The notes under the pieces are model-generated. The model was not told the origin of the DNA and did not search any database. It worked only from the letters and a program-made list of their open reading frames with translations. From Hormiphora californensis (Eukaryota > Ctenophora > Tentaculata > Cydippida > Pleurobrachiidae), in NCBI GenBank assembly GCA_020137815.1, contig CM035360.1, positions 5,001 through 69,000 on the forward strand: a stretch of 64,000 nucleotides of DNA, given 5' to 3'. The position numbers and the translations under genes are program-made. Positions 25,372 through 36,470 of this stretch are shown here, one piece after another; position 1 is the first letter of the stretch, and every line of letters begins with the position of its first letter.

Positions 25372-28334
25372 GGACTGTTTCTACTACGAGTAACATATTA
25401 CTGCTTAATGCAAGGAGTCTAAGTCCGGCAGGTGATACGTGCTGGAAACTCGGTCTTATTAGAGATTATATAAGAAATGAGAAAACTCCTACAGTAGCCA
25501 TTGCAGTTACTGAAACCTGGTTTAAAGGGTATCACTCAGATGCCCAGGTTGAGATACCGGGATATAATGTTTATAGGAGTGACAGAGTGAGTAGAGTCGG
25601 TGGAGGCTGTGCTCTGTATGTTCACTCGTCGCTGGCTGTTTCTGATAGTACATGTTTTGCTAGTGCGTTTAACAATATGAAAGCTGTCTATGTTGGCCAG
25701 ATTAACACCATATTTGCTGCTGTTTATCGTTCAGAGTCGAGTGTTTTGGACTTTCAGAGACTAATGAATACCTTACAGACATTTATCGATAAGTACAGTG
25801 AGAGCGGGTTACCAGAAGTGGTATTATCGGGTGATTTTAATCTCCCACTCTTTAATTGGGTTGACGGGTCATCAGTCCCAGTTGATCAGCCTAACTACAA
25901 TGTTGTATCGGACTTTATGGACACTAATTTTCTATCCCAGGTTGTAGAGGGCCCTACCAGGGGCAACAATACGTTAGATCTCGTGTTCACCAATAGACCG
26001 GACTACTTCAGCGATATTTCCATTACAGATGAGGGTGTATCAGATCATCTGTGGGTATCATGTCACCTCACCTTCAACCCTCTCGGTCCAGTAAGTCTAT
26101 TTCTGCCTAGCAAACTGGAAGGTTATCGGCAACTGGATCTCCATTCAGCGGATTTTGTGAGTATTGATGCTGACCTTGCAGCTACTGATTGGGACAAACT
26201 GCTTGTTGAGTGTGAGGATCTGGGTGATGAGGATGGCTCATTGTTTGTGGAAGCTGTTCGAGATAGAGTGTTCAAGGTGGTTAAGTCACATTGCCGAGTG
26301 AAGAAAATGCGAAAGGACTTTGTAGACAAGGAGCTCAGGCATTTGACTAGCAGGAGGCGTAAACTTGATAAACGTAAGAACGATTCAGTAAAGTGGAAAT
26401 CGGTGATGGATTGTTTAATTGGGAAAATCAAATCCCATCTGATATCAAGGGACAAGAAAGTGGAGAGGAAGGCTGTGGGTGCTATCAAGGTGAACCCCAA
26501 GTACTTTTATACTCACGTTAAAAAGAACTCCAAGGTTAAATCATCAGTTGCCCCCCTTGAGCGTGCGGATGGTTCCTTAACTGTGGACCCCCTGGAGAAG
26601 GCTAACCTACTACAACACCAGTTTGCTAGCGTCTTCAGCAATCCGGCGGCTATTGATCCCTCTGTGGCAGCGGGTAGCATTGAGGACCTTGGTGAGATCC
26701 TGACGACCATGGATTTTTCACAGAATTGTATCCAGAGTGCACTAGAGGAGCTTAAACCCTTTTCGGCCTCACCTCCGGGCTGCATTCCTTCGTGCATTCT
26801 AAAACGATGTAACAGCAGCTTGTCTTATCCTATATGGATGTTATGGAACAAGTCATTTGAAGATGGGGCTGTTCCAAATTGTTTAAAGCAGCAGTTCATA
26901 ACACCGATCTTTAAGAAAGGGTCGAAGTCTACGACGGCAAATTATCGCCCTGTGTCGATCACCAGTCACCTATCTAAGGTGTTTGAGCGGCTAGTCAGAA
27001 AGAGAATAGCTGATTATTTGGATGAGATGCAGTTACAGAGTGAAACGCAACACGGTTTTCGAAAGGGACGTAGTACTATGTCCCAATTGTTATCTCATGT
27101 TGACTACATCCTAACTGAACTCTGTGGAGATAGAGAAGTTGATGTACTCTATTTAGACTTTTCTAAAGCTTTTGATTCGGTGGATATCAATGTGTTGCTA
27201 GCTAAGTTGAAAAGGTACGGGATTGGAGGAAAACTTCATCAGTGGATCAGTGCGTGGATCCTGGGCAGGCAGCAGTGTGTGATGGTGGATGGGGTTAGGT
27301 CACCATGGGTGGAGGTGCTCAGCGGGGTGGCGCAGGGTAGTGTCCTGGGCCCTCTCCTCTTCCTTATTTATATACTGGACCTGGAATCTGTACTGGATGG
27401 TAGTATGTGTCTCACCTTTGCGAATGATACCAAGTTAATGAAAGCCATAACAGATATTGTTGATCAGGAGGGTTTACAATCTGATCTTTTGAAGGTTACA
27501 GAATGGGCCAAGATAAACAATATGGTGCTACATGATCAGAAATTTCAACTCCTGAGTTACAGACTGAACAAGTCGGCAATCTACAAGGAATTCCCTTTTT
27601 CAGTTGACATATGTTCGTATACCACAAAATCTGGAGTACAACTGTTTCCTGAAGCTGATGTCCGTGACTTGGGTGTCCAGATGTCCTCGGATGGTTCTTG
27701 GTCTAAGCACATTGCCACCATTGTGAGGAGAGCCTCTCTCCTATCTGGGTGGATTTTCAGTGTTTTTCGAGATCGTTCACCAGAGGTAATGTTGCAACTC
27801 TTCAAATCACTGGTCAGACCAATTTTGGAGTATTGTTGTCTGGTCTGGGATCCGTCAAAGTCTGGGGACATCAAGTCAATTGAGAACGTCCAAAGGTGTT
27901 TTACTAGAAGACTTGATGGAATGCAGAATCTCGACTATTGGGAGAGATTAAAAGTTCTCAACCTGATGTCTCTTCAACGTAGGAGACAACGTTACATGTT
28001 GATACATGTGTGGAAGACGATCCAATATGGGTTTGTTCCGAATTCTGCAAATCTTGTGTTCCAACACAGTGCAAGGCTGGGTATGAGGTTAGTCCCACCA
28101 GTGTTTCCATATCGGGCTGAGACCTGGAGAGCGAATCAGTACCATTCTTCCTTCGGACCGAGAGCTGCTCACCTGTGGAACAGGTTGCCAGCGGCCGTTA
28201 ACTCTTGCGGAAGCTTAGGTCAATTCAAATCATCCCTGGGCAATTACTTGACAGGCTTTTATGACCGTCCCCCTGTCAGAGGCTATCCATCACTTCCCAA
28301 TGATATTTCCCCTCAATGTGCTGTTCATGTATGA
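25356..28334 (+). CDS. LINE ORF2: endonuclease-reverse transcriptase, RT active site altered (FAND)
   Basis: 992 residues from the ATG at 25356, which overlaps the ORF1 end. The endonuclease domain shows LLNARSLSP, AVTETWFKGY, LSGDFNLPLFNW, TLDLVFTN and VSDHLWVSCH. The reverse transcriptase shows NYRPVSITSHLSKVFE, QHGFRKGRSTMSQL, motif A YLDFSKAFDSVD, motif B SGVAQGSVLGPLLFL, and motif C reading LTFANDTKLMK where this clade has FADDT. The AAT codon at 27423-27425 differs from an Asp codon by one transition. The C-terminus has RPILEYCCLVWDP, LWNRLPAAV and DRPPVRGYPSLPND. CR1/L2 superfamily by motif; the frame is otherwise intact. Confidence 0.88.
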   Translation: MERSLGTVSTTSNILLLNARSLSPAGDTCWKLGLIRDYIRNEKTPTVAIAVTETWFKGYHSDAQVEIPGYNVYRSDRVSRVGGGCALYVHSSLAVSDSTCFASAFNNMKAVYVGQINTIFAAVYRSESSVLDFQRLMNTLQTFIDKYSESGLPEVVLSGDFNLPLFNWVDGSSVPVDQPNYNVVSDFMDTNFLSQVVEGPTRGNNTLDLVFTNRPDYFSDISITDEGVSDHLWVSCHLTFNPLGPVSLFLPSKLEGYRQLDLHSADFVSIDADLAATDWDKLLVECEDLGDEDGSLFVEAVRDRVFKVVKSHCRVKKMRKDFVDKELRHLTSRRRKLDKRKNDSVKWKSVMDCLIGKIKSHLISRDKKVERKAVGAIKVNPKYFYTHVKKNSKVKSSVAPLERADGSLTVDPLEKANLLQHQFASVFSNPAAIDPSVAAGSIEDLGEILTTMDFSQNCIQSALEELKPFSASPPGCIPSCILKRCNSSLSYPIWMLWNKSFEDGAVPNCLKQQFITPIFKKGSKSTTANYRPVSITSHLSKVFERLVRKRIADYLDEMQLQSETQHGFRKGRSTMSQLLSHVDYILTELCGDREVDVLYLDFSKAFDSVDINVLLAKLKRYGIGGKLHQWISAWILGRQQCVMVDGVRSPWVEVLSGVAQGSVLGPLLFLIYILDLESVLDGSMCLTFANDTKLMKAITDIVDQEGLQSDLLKVTEWAKINNMVLHDQKFQLLSYRLNKSAIYKEFPFSVDICSYTTKSGVQLFPEADVRDLGVQMSSDGSWSKHIATIVRRASLLSGWIFSVFRDRSPEVMLQLFKSLVRPILEYCCLVWDPSKSGDIKSIENVQRCFTRRLDGMQNLDYWERLKVLNLMSLQRRRQRYMLIHVWKTIQYGFVPNSANLVFQHSARLGMRLVPPVFPYRAETWRANQYHSSFGPRAAHLWNRLPAAVNSCGSLGQFKSSLGNYLTGFYDRPPVRGYPSLPNDISPQCAVHV

Positions 28335-28442
28335 GAGTGGCTGAGAGGTGATACGTGTTTAATTTATTTAGGTGGACCCACTAAGGGAAGGCCTGTTGTG
28401 TACACTAAAACGTTTATTGTAAACTTGTAAACTTGTAAACTT

Positions 28443-28784
28443 AGCTTTCTTTTGCCTAGCTCGACCCCCTTTTCGCGAGCTCCGCCCTAATGTGAATGTA
28501 AAATGAACATAACAAGCTTTCTTTAGGCTAAGTCTGGAAACTTAAAACTTGAATTCGTCCGGAAAAGCCGATGTAGAAACACCTTTGGGCGTTGGGCTAG
28601 GGGTTTTCCAGTAAGACACGAACTTCAAATTTGGAGTTTAGGAAGAACTTGACACGATCTAACTTCTGATATTTTCAGAAAGCAGTTACATTTTTCTGTT
28701 ACTTGTCTCAGTTACAAATTCTCTTGATCAGCTGTGTTATAGGTCACTCCCTCCACACAACTCAGTTACAAATTACCTCTTTTA
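28443..28784. other. intergenic; includes a relic of the foldback sequence family
   Basis: Around 28618-28665 the words ACTTCAAATTTGGAGTTTAG and GAAGAACTTGACACGATCT resemble the inner arm of the 15444-15663 MITE (CTTGAAATTTGGAGGTTCG, GAAGAACTTAGCAAGATCT). No inverted partner was recognised. Confidence 0.4.
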
Positions 28785-28815
28785 GGACCAGTGATGAGAT
28801 GAGAAGGTGACGAAG

Positions 28816-29916
28816 ATGCTAAATAGGCGCATAACCCTTGTGCTCGCCCTTACTCTCTGTATTCTCTACTACCTCTTCTGCACTACATCAAGGCCCACAG
28901 CAGCAATTCCTGATGCCAGTTATGACATCTTCAACCCCTCATCTCCCTCCCCACCCCACTACACTCGCACAGCGATCATACTGACGTGTGAGGGTCGTTC
29001 AGGGTCAACCTGGCTTAGCTCCCTCTTCTGGAGACACCCTGATGTGTTCTATGTGTATGAACCCCTGTACCCCTCCAACCCTAATGATAACGCAGTTGAT
29101 AAGATGGGTGTTGGGAAGGATGCTGGTAAAATCCTCCAGCTACTAGATGGTTTTCAATGTAACTTGGACCACGCCAAGGGGGAGACACAGTTTCCCATGG
29201 TACTAGGCCGATACCCAATGTATCAACCAGAGTTAAAGCACTGTCAGGACACTAACAGCTGTCCTAATTCCCTGACTGAATTCTGTAACTCCCGCTCTCA
29301 CATGGTACAAAAAGTAATCAGAGTGTACAATATCAGTGATTATACTAAATTAGAGCGGCAACTTCACCCCATTCCCCTCAAAGTTATTCACCTCGTTCGA
29401 GATCCGAGACCAAACATTATGTCCCGAGAGAAGATGTTTACGTACATGATGGATGAATCTAAAAGATACAAAGATCTACCTCTAGAGGAGAGGAGCAGGG
29501 AACGGAGGGCGCTATGTGATCGTGTATTATCCAATATTAAAATAGGTGACTCTGGCGCTTTAAAACATTACATCCGGGTAACGCATGAAGAGATGTCATT
29601 GGCGCCAATCAAAACCGCAAAAGCGCTCTACCATTTCGCTGGACTCGACTTTACTGCGGAGACTGAGAAATATATCAATGAGATAACACACGGTTCAGAT
29701 TTAGTAAAGGGCGGGAAGGATCCGGACGGGAGGTTTGCAGGGTTCAGTGTGTATAGAGACACACAGAAGGTACTAAGGAAATGGATGTCAGCTGACAAGG
29801 GTCACATACACGAAATAGAGGAAGAGTGTGCCCCGTTATTGGAATATATCGGATATAAACCTCTTTATAACGAACATCTGGAAACTGTTAATGAGAATCC
29901 ATGGCCCAATTTGTAA
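28816..29916 (+). CDS. carbohydrate 6-O-sulfotransferase (CHST1/3/5-like), Golgi type II membrane protein
   Basis: A single coding exon of 366 residues. I chose the ATG at 28816 because the longer open frame begins with GTG; an acceptor-like TTTTAG at 28779-28784 suggests an intron in the 5' UTR. The N-terminus is a short basic segment followed by a hydrophobic signal anchor (about residues 6-22), as in Golgi type II enzymes. The PAPS-binding 5'-PSB loop is GRSGSTWL (60-67) and the 3'-phosphate-binding motif is LVRDPRPNIMSR (193-204). The C-terminal region (TKALYHFAGL-like, WRKW-like) matches the family layout. The enzyme would transfer sulfate from PAPS to the 6-OH of Gal, GlcNAc or GalNAc in glycans or glycosaminoglycans. 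The exact acceptor cannot be told from sequence. AATAAA occurs downstream at 30288. Confidence 0.9.
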   Translation: MLNRRITLVLALTLCILYYLFCTTSRPTAAIPDASYDIFNPSSPSPPHYTRTAIILTCEGRSGSTWLSSLFWRHPDVFYVYEPLYPSNPNDNAVDKMGVGKDAGKILQLLDGFQCNLDHAKGETQFPMVLGRYPMYQPELKHCQDTNSCPNSLTEFCNSRSHMVQKVIRVYNISDYTKLERQLHPIPLKVIHLVRDPRPNIMSREKMFTYMMDESKRYKDLPLEERSRERRALCDRVLSNIKIGDSGALKHYIRVTHEEMSLAPIKTAKALYHFAGLDFTAETEKYINEITHGSDLVKGGKDPDGRFAGFSVYRDTQKVLRKWMSADKGHIHEIEEECAPLLEYIGYKPLYNEHLETVNENPWPNL

Positions 29917-30287
29917 TGAGATCTTGGAATCATTGTTCATTTCGAGTTTTCAAAACTTAGCAAGGTTGAAAAGTGAAATATTTTGGCTCCGTATATGTGT
30001 ATGTGTGTTATGTAAATTTTATTCTTTTGCCTGCCCTTTAGACACGTCTCATTTATTATAAAGGGTGATTCACAGCCCCAAATGATCGACAGTTATAGCG
30101 TGAATCGCCCTAGTAGTAGTTTATAATTTACAACTACTAGTTGTTGTGTTGATGATAATAATAATGAGAGGAGGGTGGGGGTGGGGGTGTATACACTAAC
30201 ACATTCTGTACAATACACCCCTCCTCTGAGAGGCCCATCTCATCTCATGATATTAATATTTGTAAAGTGAGAGAAATGACACGTTAC

Positions 30288-30293
30288 AATAAA
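30288..30293 (+). promoter_or_regulatory. polyadenylation signal AATAAA for the sulfotransferase gene
   Basis: AATAAA about 370 bases past the stop codon, with a second at 30302-30307. No other gene end on this strand lies nearby. Confidence 0.5.
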
Positions 30294-30591
30294 CATTTTA
30301 CAATAAAACAAAAAGTGCCCCCTCCCGCCCCCCCCCCTCTACGAAACAAAACCTTCCTGTTTCACACCTAACCACTAATGACCTGCCCCTCACTCAGTTC
30401 TATCCAGTTCAGAGCTATCTTCCTTCAAAAAGGAATGAAAGGCTGGCACTACATACAACAAACTAAAACGCTACAATTACACATGGTCACAAAATATCTA
30501 GATGAAATATTTACAGTAACTTCCAGAGTGATTTCACAAATAAATAACAAGTCTACATCAAGTAGATAATACAATATTCAACAGTCCAATA

Positions 30592-30690
30592 ATCAGGATG
30601 GTCTCCTTCTTTGTACCCGCGGTTCTGTATTACAGTCCCAATAATCAAGATGGTCTCCTTCTTTGTACCCTTGGTTCTGTTCTTATTCTC
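30592..30690. repeat. short tandem duplication at a gene 3' end
   Basis: GATGGTCTCCTTCTTTGTAC followed by CC..GGTTCTGT occurs at about 30597-30628 and again at about 30649-30680. It duplicates the last codons of the minus-strand gene ending at 30645. Confidence 0.7.
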
Positions 30691-31504
30691 AGATCTCCCT
30701 TCAGATACCTCTCTGGAATCTTACCGTCCTGCACAGCTGAGTTAAAGTGGTCATCGAGATCAGTTATCTGGAACCCTCGTCCTTGTTTCTAATAAAGAGA
30801 GATAGATAGACATATAGGGAGATAGAGGGGTCAAGGGGGGAGGGGGTTAGAGAGTGGGGATAGAGGGGGAGTCAGATTCTGTAACTATTACTAGTTCTGC
30901 CCAATCCAGTCTACTGTTATAGTCTGCATACCACAATTGCTATGAACTATATGAACACGGTTGAACACGGTTAGAAATCTTCACCTCCTGTTCGTGTTTG
31001 ATGAAACGTTCTGGTAGTGAAGTACCGGGATCATATCCAAACCCCAGATTCTCCAAAACTTCTTCTGCGTCTCGCTCCTGGGGGATTGGAAATAGTTGTG
31101 ATGTTGTACCATCTCAACGGGTGGGAAAGAGGTTTTCAGGGAAGCTACCCACAGAGGATCTACTAGTGCATTCACACTACACTCACTCTCTACTACGACA
31201 CGTTGTAACACTCAAACTACACTCACACTACAGTACAACAGGTTACTACAACACTACACTCACACAGGATCGCTTCTTGTTCCACGACCCTGCTGTTTGC
31301 CTTGTTTGATCAAAACAACCTGATGTCAGCATCCAATGTGCCAAGAATTTCACCTCAAAAAGCATCTCCATTTCAGTTTTAGGGACGGCAGTAGCAGGAA
31401 CTTTGTACTGGGCGACTCCACTTAACAACTCGTAGATGTTCTCATTTCCATTGTTTAGGTACTGTCTCCAGTTGGCCTTCAAATCATGTAGCACATCCGC
31501 CAGA
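30645..31504 (-). CDS. 3' exons of a gene with weak ITPRID/KRAP-like similarity
   Basis: Three minus-strand exons join in phase: 31504-31354, 31077-30985 and 30788-30645 (stop). They encode about 129 residues: LADVLHDLKANWRQYLNN.., then ERDAEEVLENLGFGYDPG.., then KQGRGFQITDLDDHFNSA... The core EEVLENLGFGYDPGTSLPER followed by a GFQITDLDDHF segment resembles the conserved IP3-receptor-binding region of the ITPRID/TESPA1 (KRAP) family, which typically reads DPxxLLxxLGFGxxEPD..IPxRF..GI. The 5' part of the gene is not resolved; a possible further exon near 31630-31690 (RFDAADPYLHCEKRV) has no matching donor phase. The exon structure is well supported and the family assignment is tentative. Confidence 0.5.
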
Positions 31505-31559
31505 CTGTGGGAGGGAGGGAGGGGTGTATGATCTGAGGAAGGGAGGGGGAGGGATATTT

Positions 31560-32320
31560 GATCTACCGAACCATCACAGAGGTGTGACGGTGTGGGAGGG
31601 AGGGTGTGTATTTAGAAATGTGGTGTAAGACCCTCTTTTCACAGTGCAGATAGGGGTCAGCGGCGTCAAACCGATCTAGAGAATCTAGAGATAAAGGACA
31701 TGTAATGTGTTGAGGTAGCGAAGGGTGTTCGGGTAGAGGAAGGACTCATACATGGACTCATAGAGGGTAGAGGAAGGAATCATAGAAGTCAAAGTTATTA
31801 CCTATTATGACAGGTGTCAACTAAGTGTTGATTATGGCAATTATAACTCTACGACGTACATAAGTAGCGTCTTCAATTCCTGATTCCCATTCAAAATATC
31901 TAATTAATGCCTAATTAACTGCTAATCCCTACTTGTGAATTGATCCCTAATTAACTGGTAATCCCTACTTGTGAATTGATCCGATACAGGAAGATCCTAC
32001 TGAACTATCACTCATCTCATCCTCACTAGTAGCAGCCCGGGCACATGTGAACAAATCAGGGCGGTCCCTGTTCCTTTCTTCCATAATTAGCAGCTAATTA
32101 GGGGGGGGGGTTAATTGGGGTTTAATGGGGGGGGGGGGGGGGGGGGTTAGTTAACTGAGACTTAGGAACAAACTGGAAGAAGAAATATAAACACAGAAAA
32201 TGGGTGGATGTATTGCAAACTATGAAATGCATTAAAAACCCGGTAAAAGCAATGGATGCAAGAACTAAATAGCGCCAGCTTTTTAGCAGAGTCACATAGC
32301 AACATACCGCATGGATGAAC
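31560..32320. other. no gene recognised
   Basis: AT-rich with short TAATTAGCTAATTA-type repeats and poly-G runs (32101-32146). The open minus-strand segment 31630-31690 is the only coding-like stretch. Confidence 0.4.
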
Positions 32321-32322
32321 TA

Positions 32323-32548
<226 letters not shown>

Positions 32549-32809
32549 TAAAATGTATCAGACCTTTCTCTTTAGCACCACCAGCCTTTTTACGATTGCT
32601 GCACTCAGCAACTCACTCTACTTGAGTGTCGGTTTGAATCTTTGCAAACTGAACAATGGAATCTTCAAATTAAGGAAAGTTTTTGCAGAACAATATGAAA
32701 CATTATTTGAAATCATATTATATGCCAGGATGAGTTACTATGAAACGAAATTTCTAGCAAAGCTATACACTTGATGAGAGAGATATTATATATCGGCAAT
32801 TGCGTGTTG

Positions 32810-32816
32810 AGAGAGG

Positions 32817-32877
<61 letters not shown>

Positions 32878-32977
32878 TGAGAGAGAGAGGCCAATATCAT
32901 GTCAACTCCATCCAATAAAACATAGATCTGACATGTTATACAGTGCCAACAGAGAGCATAGTATCTCTCTCTCTCAC

Positions 32978-33052
<75 letters not shown>
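32810..33052. repeat. opposed (GA)n and (CT)n arrays
   Basis: (GA)n at 32810-32890 and (CT)n at 32963-33052 face each other across about 70 bp and could pair as a long hairpin. Confidence 0.9.
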
Positions 33053-33053
<1 letters not shown>

Positions 33054-33513
33054 GCCACGTCTCTAGATATATTAGATCAGTTTGACACGGCCTCCTCCCG
33101 ATTGTAATGGATTCATCGTGAACAGTACAGTTAATACAGCGAATTTAATCTCCTGTGTGTGTTTGTGTGGGAGAAATACCAACTTAGTAATATAATAATC
33201 AATAGCTTGACGCGGTTGGCGCGACGCCGACATGACTTAATGATGAAAGAGTGATTGAGACAGAGTTAAAGGGATACAGGGTCGAAGTGATAGGGAGAGA
33301 ACTGAGACACAGTGAGACAGGAGTACACTGATTTTGAAGTTGTCTGGGCTTGTAATGTGACTTGCTGTAATATGACTTATACGTCATGATGAGGGTCAGA
33401 GAGCTATTAATTTTATAGACCATCTCTAGACTTCATAGTAATCTTTCGGGGCTGTAAAATGTGGTATTTCCAAATACCGGCTGCCTACAAAAGACACATG
33501 ATCCGATACTATA

Positions 33514-33660
33514 CTCCATTTTTTTCAACTGTTCACCCCCCAAAGTCGTGCGCGGAATTTTTTTGCGCGTCTATCACATGTTAACGTGTAGCGCGTGCAG
33601 CGTAAATTAAAATATCGCACGCGCACGACTTGGAGGGTGAACAGTTGAATAAAAATGGAC
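33514..33660. mobile_element. 147-bp hairpin MITE
   Basis: CTCCATTTTTTTCAACTGTT at the left pairs with AACAGTTGAATAAAAATGG at the right; GTCGTGCGCG and GTTAACGTG-type words continue inward. The right arm matches 15818-15908. No ORF. Confidence 0.75.
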
Positions 33661-33834
33661 TTTATGGAACACTGTCAGAACATTGGCCTGACCCTAGCAT
33701 GAATCATGATATTTTGGAACGTGTATAAAAACCCCTTTCAAATGGGCCGGGTTGCATGTACTACACAATCAACTGTTTACAAACAGTTATTATTATGGTA
33801 TGATACGATACAAATACAAAGTCACTTGTTAATA

Positions 33835-35160
33835 CATTGAATTCTTGTCAAAATACGGCTTGACCTCATATTTTTGGGGGGCAAGCTAATTCCTTCACTA
33901 AATGTTAGCCAGGGACCTCCTAAGCCACCATAAAAAAGTCCTAAGCTCTACCCGTTGGGGGGAGGTCATTTCCGGGCCACGCCCTTTTTCTTAGCCTGAA
34001 TTCAAAAGCGTAACTACCCTTAGGAAAGGAGTAGAGACAAAATTAAGGGCACCAGCGTGTTCAGCGTCCTCGAATTAGTGGGGGTATGTGCCGGAATTAA
34101 GTCTCTATCTCATTTGTTTAATTAGATAATTGGATAATTAGATATGTGCATAGCCGTTTGCTGGCCATGTGGCTATAGCCATCTTAGCAAAGGAGTAGAG
34201 ACAAAATCAAGGGCTCTAAAGTGTGTAGCATCCTCGCATTAGTGGGGGTAGGTGCTGAAATTAAGTCTCTATCTCAACTCGTTAATGAGATAATTGGATA
34301 ATTAGCTTTGCGCATAACCGTTTTTTGGCTATATGGCTATAGCCACTTAGGAATGGTTTAGAGACTTTTCACTGGTGCTATTTTGTCCAGAAAAAAAATT
34401 TTAATCTAAGAGTTGTGGAAAAATTTAGGCCCTATCTCTTACCGTTTTGGCGTTACTTGCGGTCAAAGAAGGCCAAATCAGCCGAAAACGCCAATTTTTT
34501 ATTCATTTTTTGGCACATTCGGCTGATTTGGCCATCTTTGACCGCAAGTAACGCCAAAACGGTAAGAGATAGGGCCTAAAATTTTCCACAACTCTTAGAT
34601 TAAAATTTTTTTTCTGGACAAAATGGCACCAGTGAAAAGTCTCTAAACCATTCCTAAGTGGCTATAGCCATATAGCCAAAAAACGGTTATGCACAAAGCT
34701 AATTATCCAATTATCTCATTAACGAGTTGAGATAGAGACTTAATTTCAGCACCTACCCCCAATTAATGCGAGGATGCTACACACTTTAGAGCCCTTGATT
34801 TTGTCTCTACTCCTTTGCTAAGATGGCTATAACCACATGGCCAGCAAACGGCTATGCACATATCTAATTATCCAATTATCTAATTAACCAGATGAGATAG
34901 AGACTTAATTCCGGCACCTACCCCCACTAATTCGAGGACGCTGAACACGCTGGTGCCCTTAATTTTGTCTCTACTCCTTTCCTAAGGGTAGTTACGCTTT
35001 TGAATTCAGGCTAAGAAAAAGGGCGTGGCCCGGAAATGACCTCCCCCCAACGGGTAGAGCTTAGGACTTTTTTATGGTGGCTTAGGAGGTCCCTGGCTAA
35101 CATTTAGTGAAGGAATTAGCTTGCCCCCCAAAAATATGAGGTCACGGCAAGAATTCAATG
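33835..35160. mobile_element. 1.33-kb near-perfect palindrome (foldback element)
   Basis: The left arm from CATTGAATTCTTG (33835) is inverted almost base for base up to CAAGAATTCAATG (35160), around a ~33-nt loop at 34486-34518. Each arm itself holds two tandem diverged sub-blocks (about 34024-34190 and 34190-34360 on the left). Each sub-block contains GGAGTAGAGACAAAAT, AAGTCTCTATCTCA, AGATAATTGGATAATTAG and ATGGCTATAGCCA. No ORF and no clear TSD. The arms differ at only a few sites, implying recent origin or ongoing arm correction. Confidence 0.9.
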
Positions 35161-35199
35161 GATTATGTAGATATACATCGCGATCATGTTGCAACAAAA

Positions 35200-35609
35200 A
35201 GCAACAAGAATCCATATTTTTGAGTCAAAAGATGAATTTAGAGAAAAATGACTGCGAGATCAAGAGAGGGTGAGATAGAGGGAGAAAGTAAGGGTGAGAT
35301 AGAGAGAGAGAAAGTAAGAGAAGAATTATAGAGAGAGATAGATGGAGAAAGATAAGGAGAGAGAGGGCAGAGGAGGAGGTTTGATGTGGCCCTCATTACA
35401 TGGAATAAGATGGCTACAGTGGCACCACTAGTGGATTATAGTGGAACATGAAAAAACTGTTCATCACGACACAAAAGTGATTTAAGAAGGATATGATTTA
35501 CAGAGAACCCTAACATCCTAAAAGATAAACTATAAAGCAATGGAATAGTTTCGGATGGTACTTCCGCGAACGTTGTGGTTGGATAAAAGAAGAGGGAGAG
35601 AGAGGGAGG

Positions 35610-35671
<62 letters not shown>

Positions 35672-36128
35672 TGGTTACCATGGTATTGTATACAGATCAA
35701 TGAGCTGGGTGGACCTTTGTAACTTCCGTCTATTGAGTTGCGGCCACTACTAGTACCCATGTGAGCTGCAGAAGCTCCCCTTAACAATACTGTAATTGGT
35801 CTGTAAATGGGTAATTACTAGATGAACGAGGCCGCCCTATGATGTAGAAACCTATTACAGAACGCTATATCGAACTCACAGAGTTGGTAAAATGGAAGGT
35901 TGGTAAATTGACGAGGGGGGAGACAGTGCAGTGAGAAACATTCAGCTGAATGATTACAAGGGGAGTTAACTATCGTCATTCTATAACTAGAATGACGACA
36001 GTTGTTTATACCGACGGGTCATTGAATAAAGGGGTGCCTCCTTTAGCTACTGCAGCATGTCTGTTACAATTGTGTCCTTGAGCCAGTATGAACAATTCAA
36101 TCTGTTACAACTATGAGAGAGAGGGGTG

Positions 36129-36193
<65 letters not shown>

Positions 36194-36470
36194 TGTTGAC
36201 TGCAGTTGATAGGACCCTGTTATTACACTGTATAATTATAACCCCCTCCTCCTCACGAAGGAGCTACCAATATAATCAGTCACAACTCCTCCACTCAACA
36301 AGGCACACAATGGGGTGGTACAGGGTGCGGTATACCACACAAGCAACCCTCTCCCTCTGTACTGGCCGTCTCCGGATTAGCAGTTATAAAGAGAGGGAGG
36401 AGGAAGGAGAGAGAGAGGAAAAATTTGAGAGAGAGGGAGGAGGAGAGAGAGGTAGAGACTAGAGAAGGAG
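35200..36470. repeat. GA-rich microsatellites in noncoding sequence
   Basis: (GA)n arrays at about 35265-35365, 35607-35668, 36115-36192 and 36395-36460. No gene is supported between them. Confidence 0.85.

Larger units (their letters stand above)
23950..28442 (+). mobile_element. two-ORF CR1/L2-like LINE with (TTGTAAAC)n tail
   Basis: ORF1 (24034-25371) and ORF2 (25356-28334) overlap by 16 bases in different frames. A 3' UTR of about 100 bp ends in three copies of TTGTAAAC/CTTGTAAA at 28417-28442, a tail typical of CR1/L2-type elements. The 5' end is not defined (about 23950). The copy looks complete, but it has a catalytic-site substitution and lacks an early ATG for ORF1. Confidence 0.85.

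Noticed and set aside
31630-31690. Additional upstream exon of the ITPRID-like gene (RFDAADPYLHCEKRV)
   Set aside because: Reads like coding sequence, but no donor gives the phase needed by the next exon, so it is mentioned only as a possibility.
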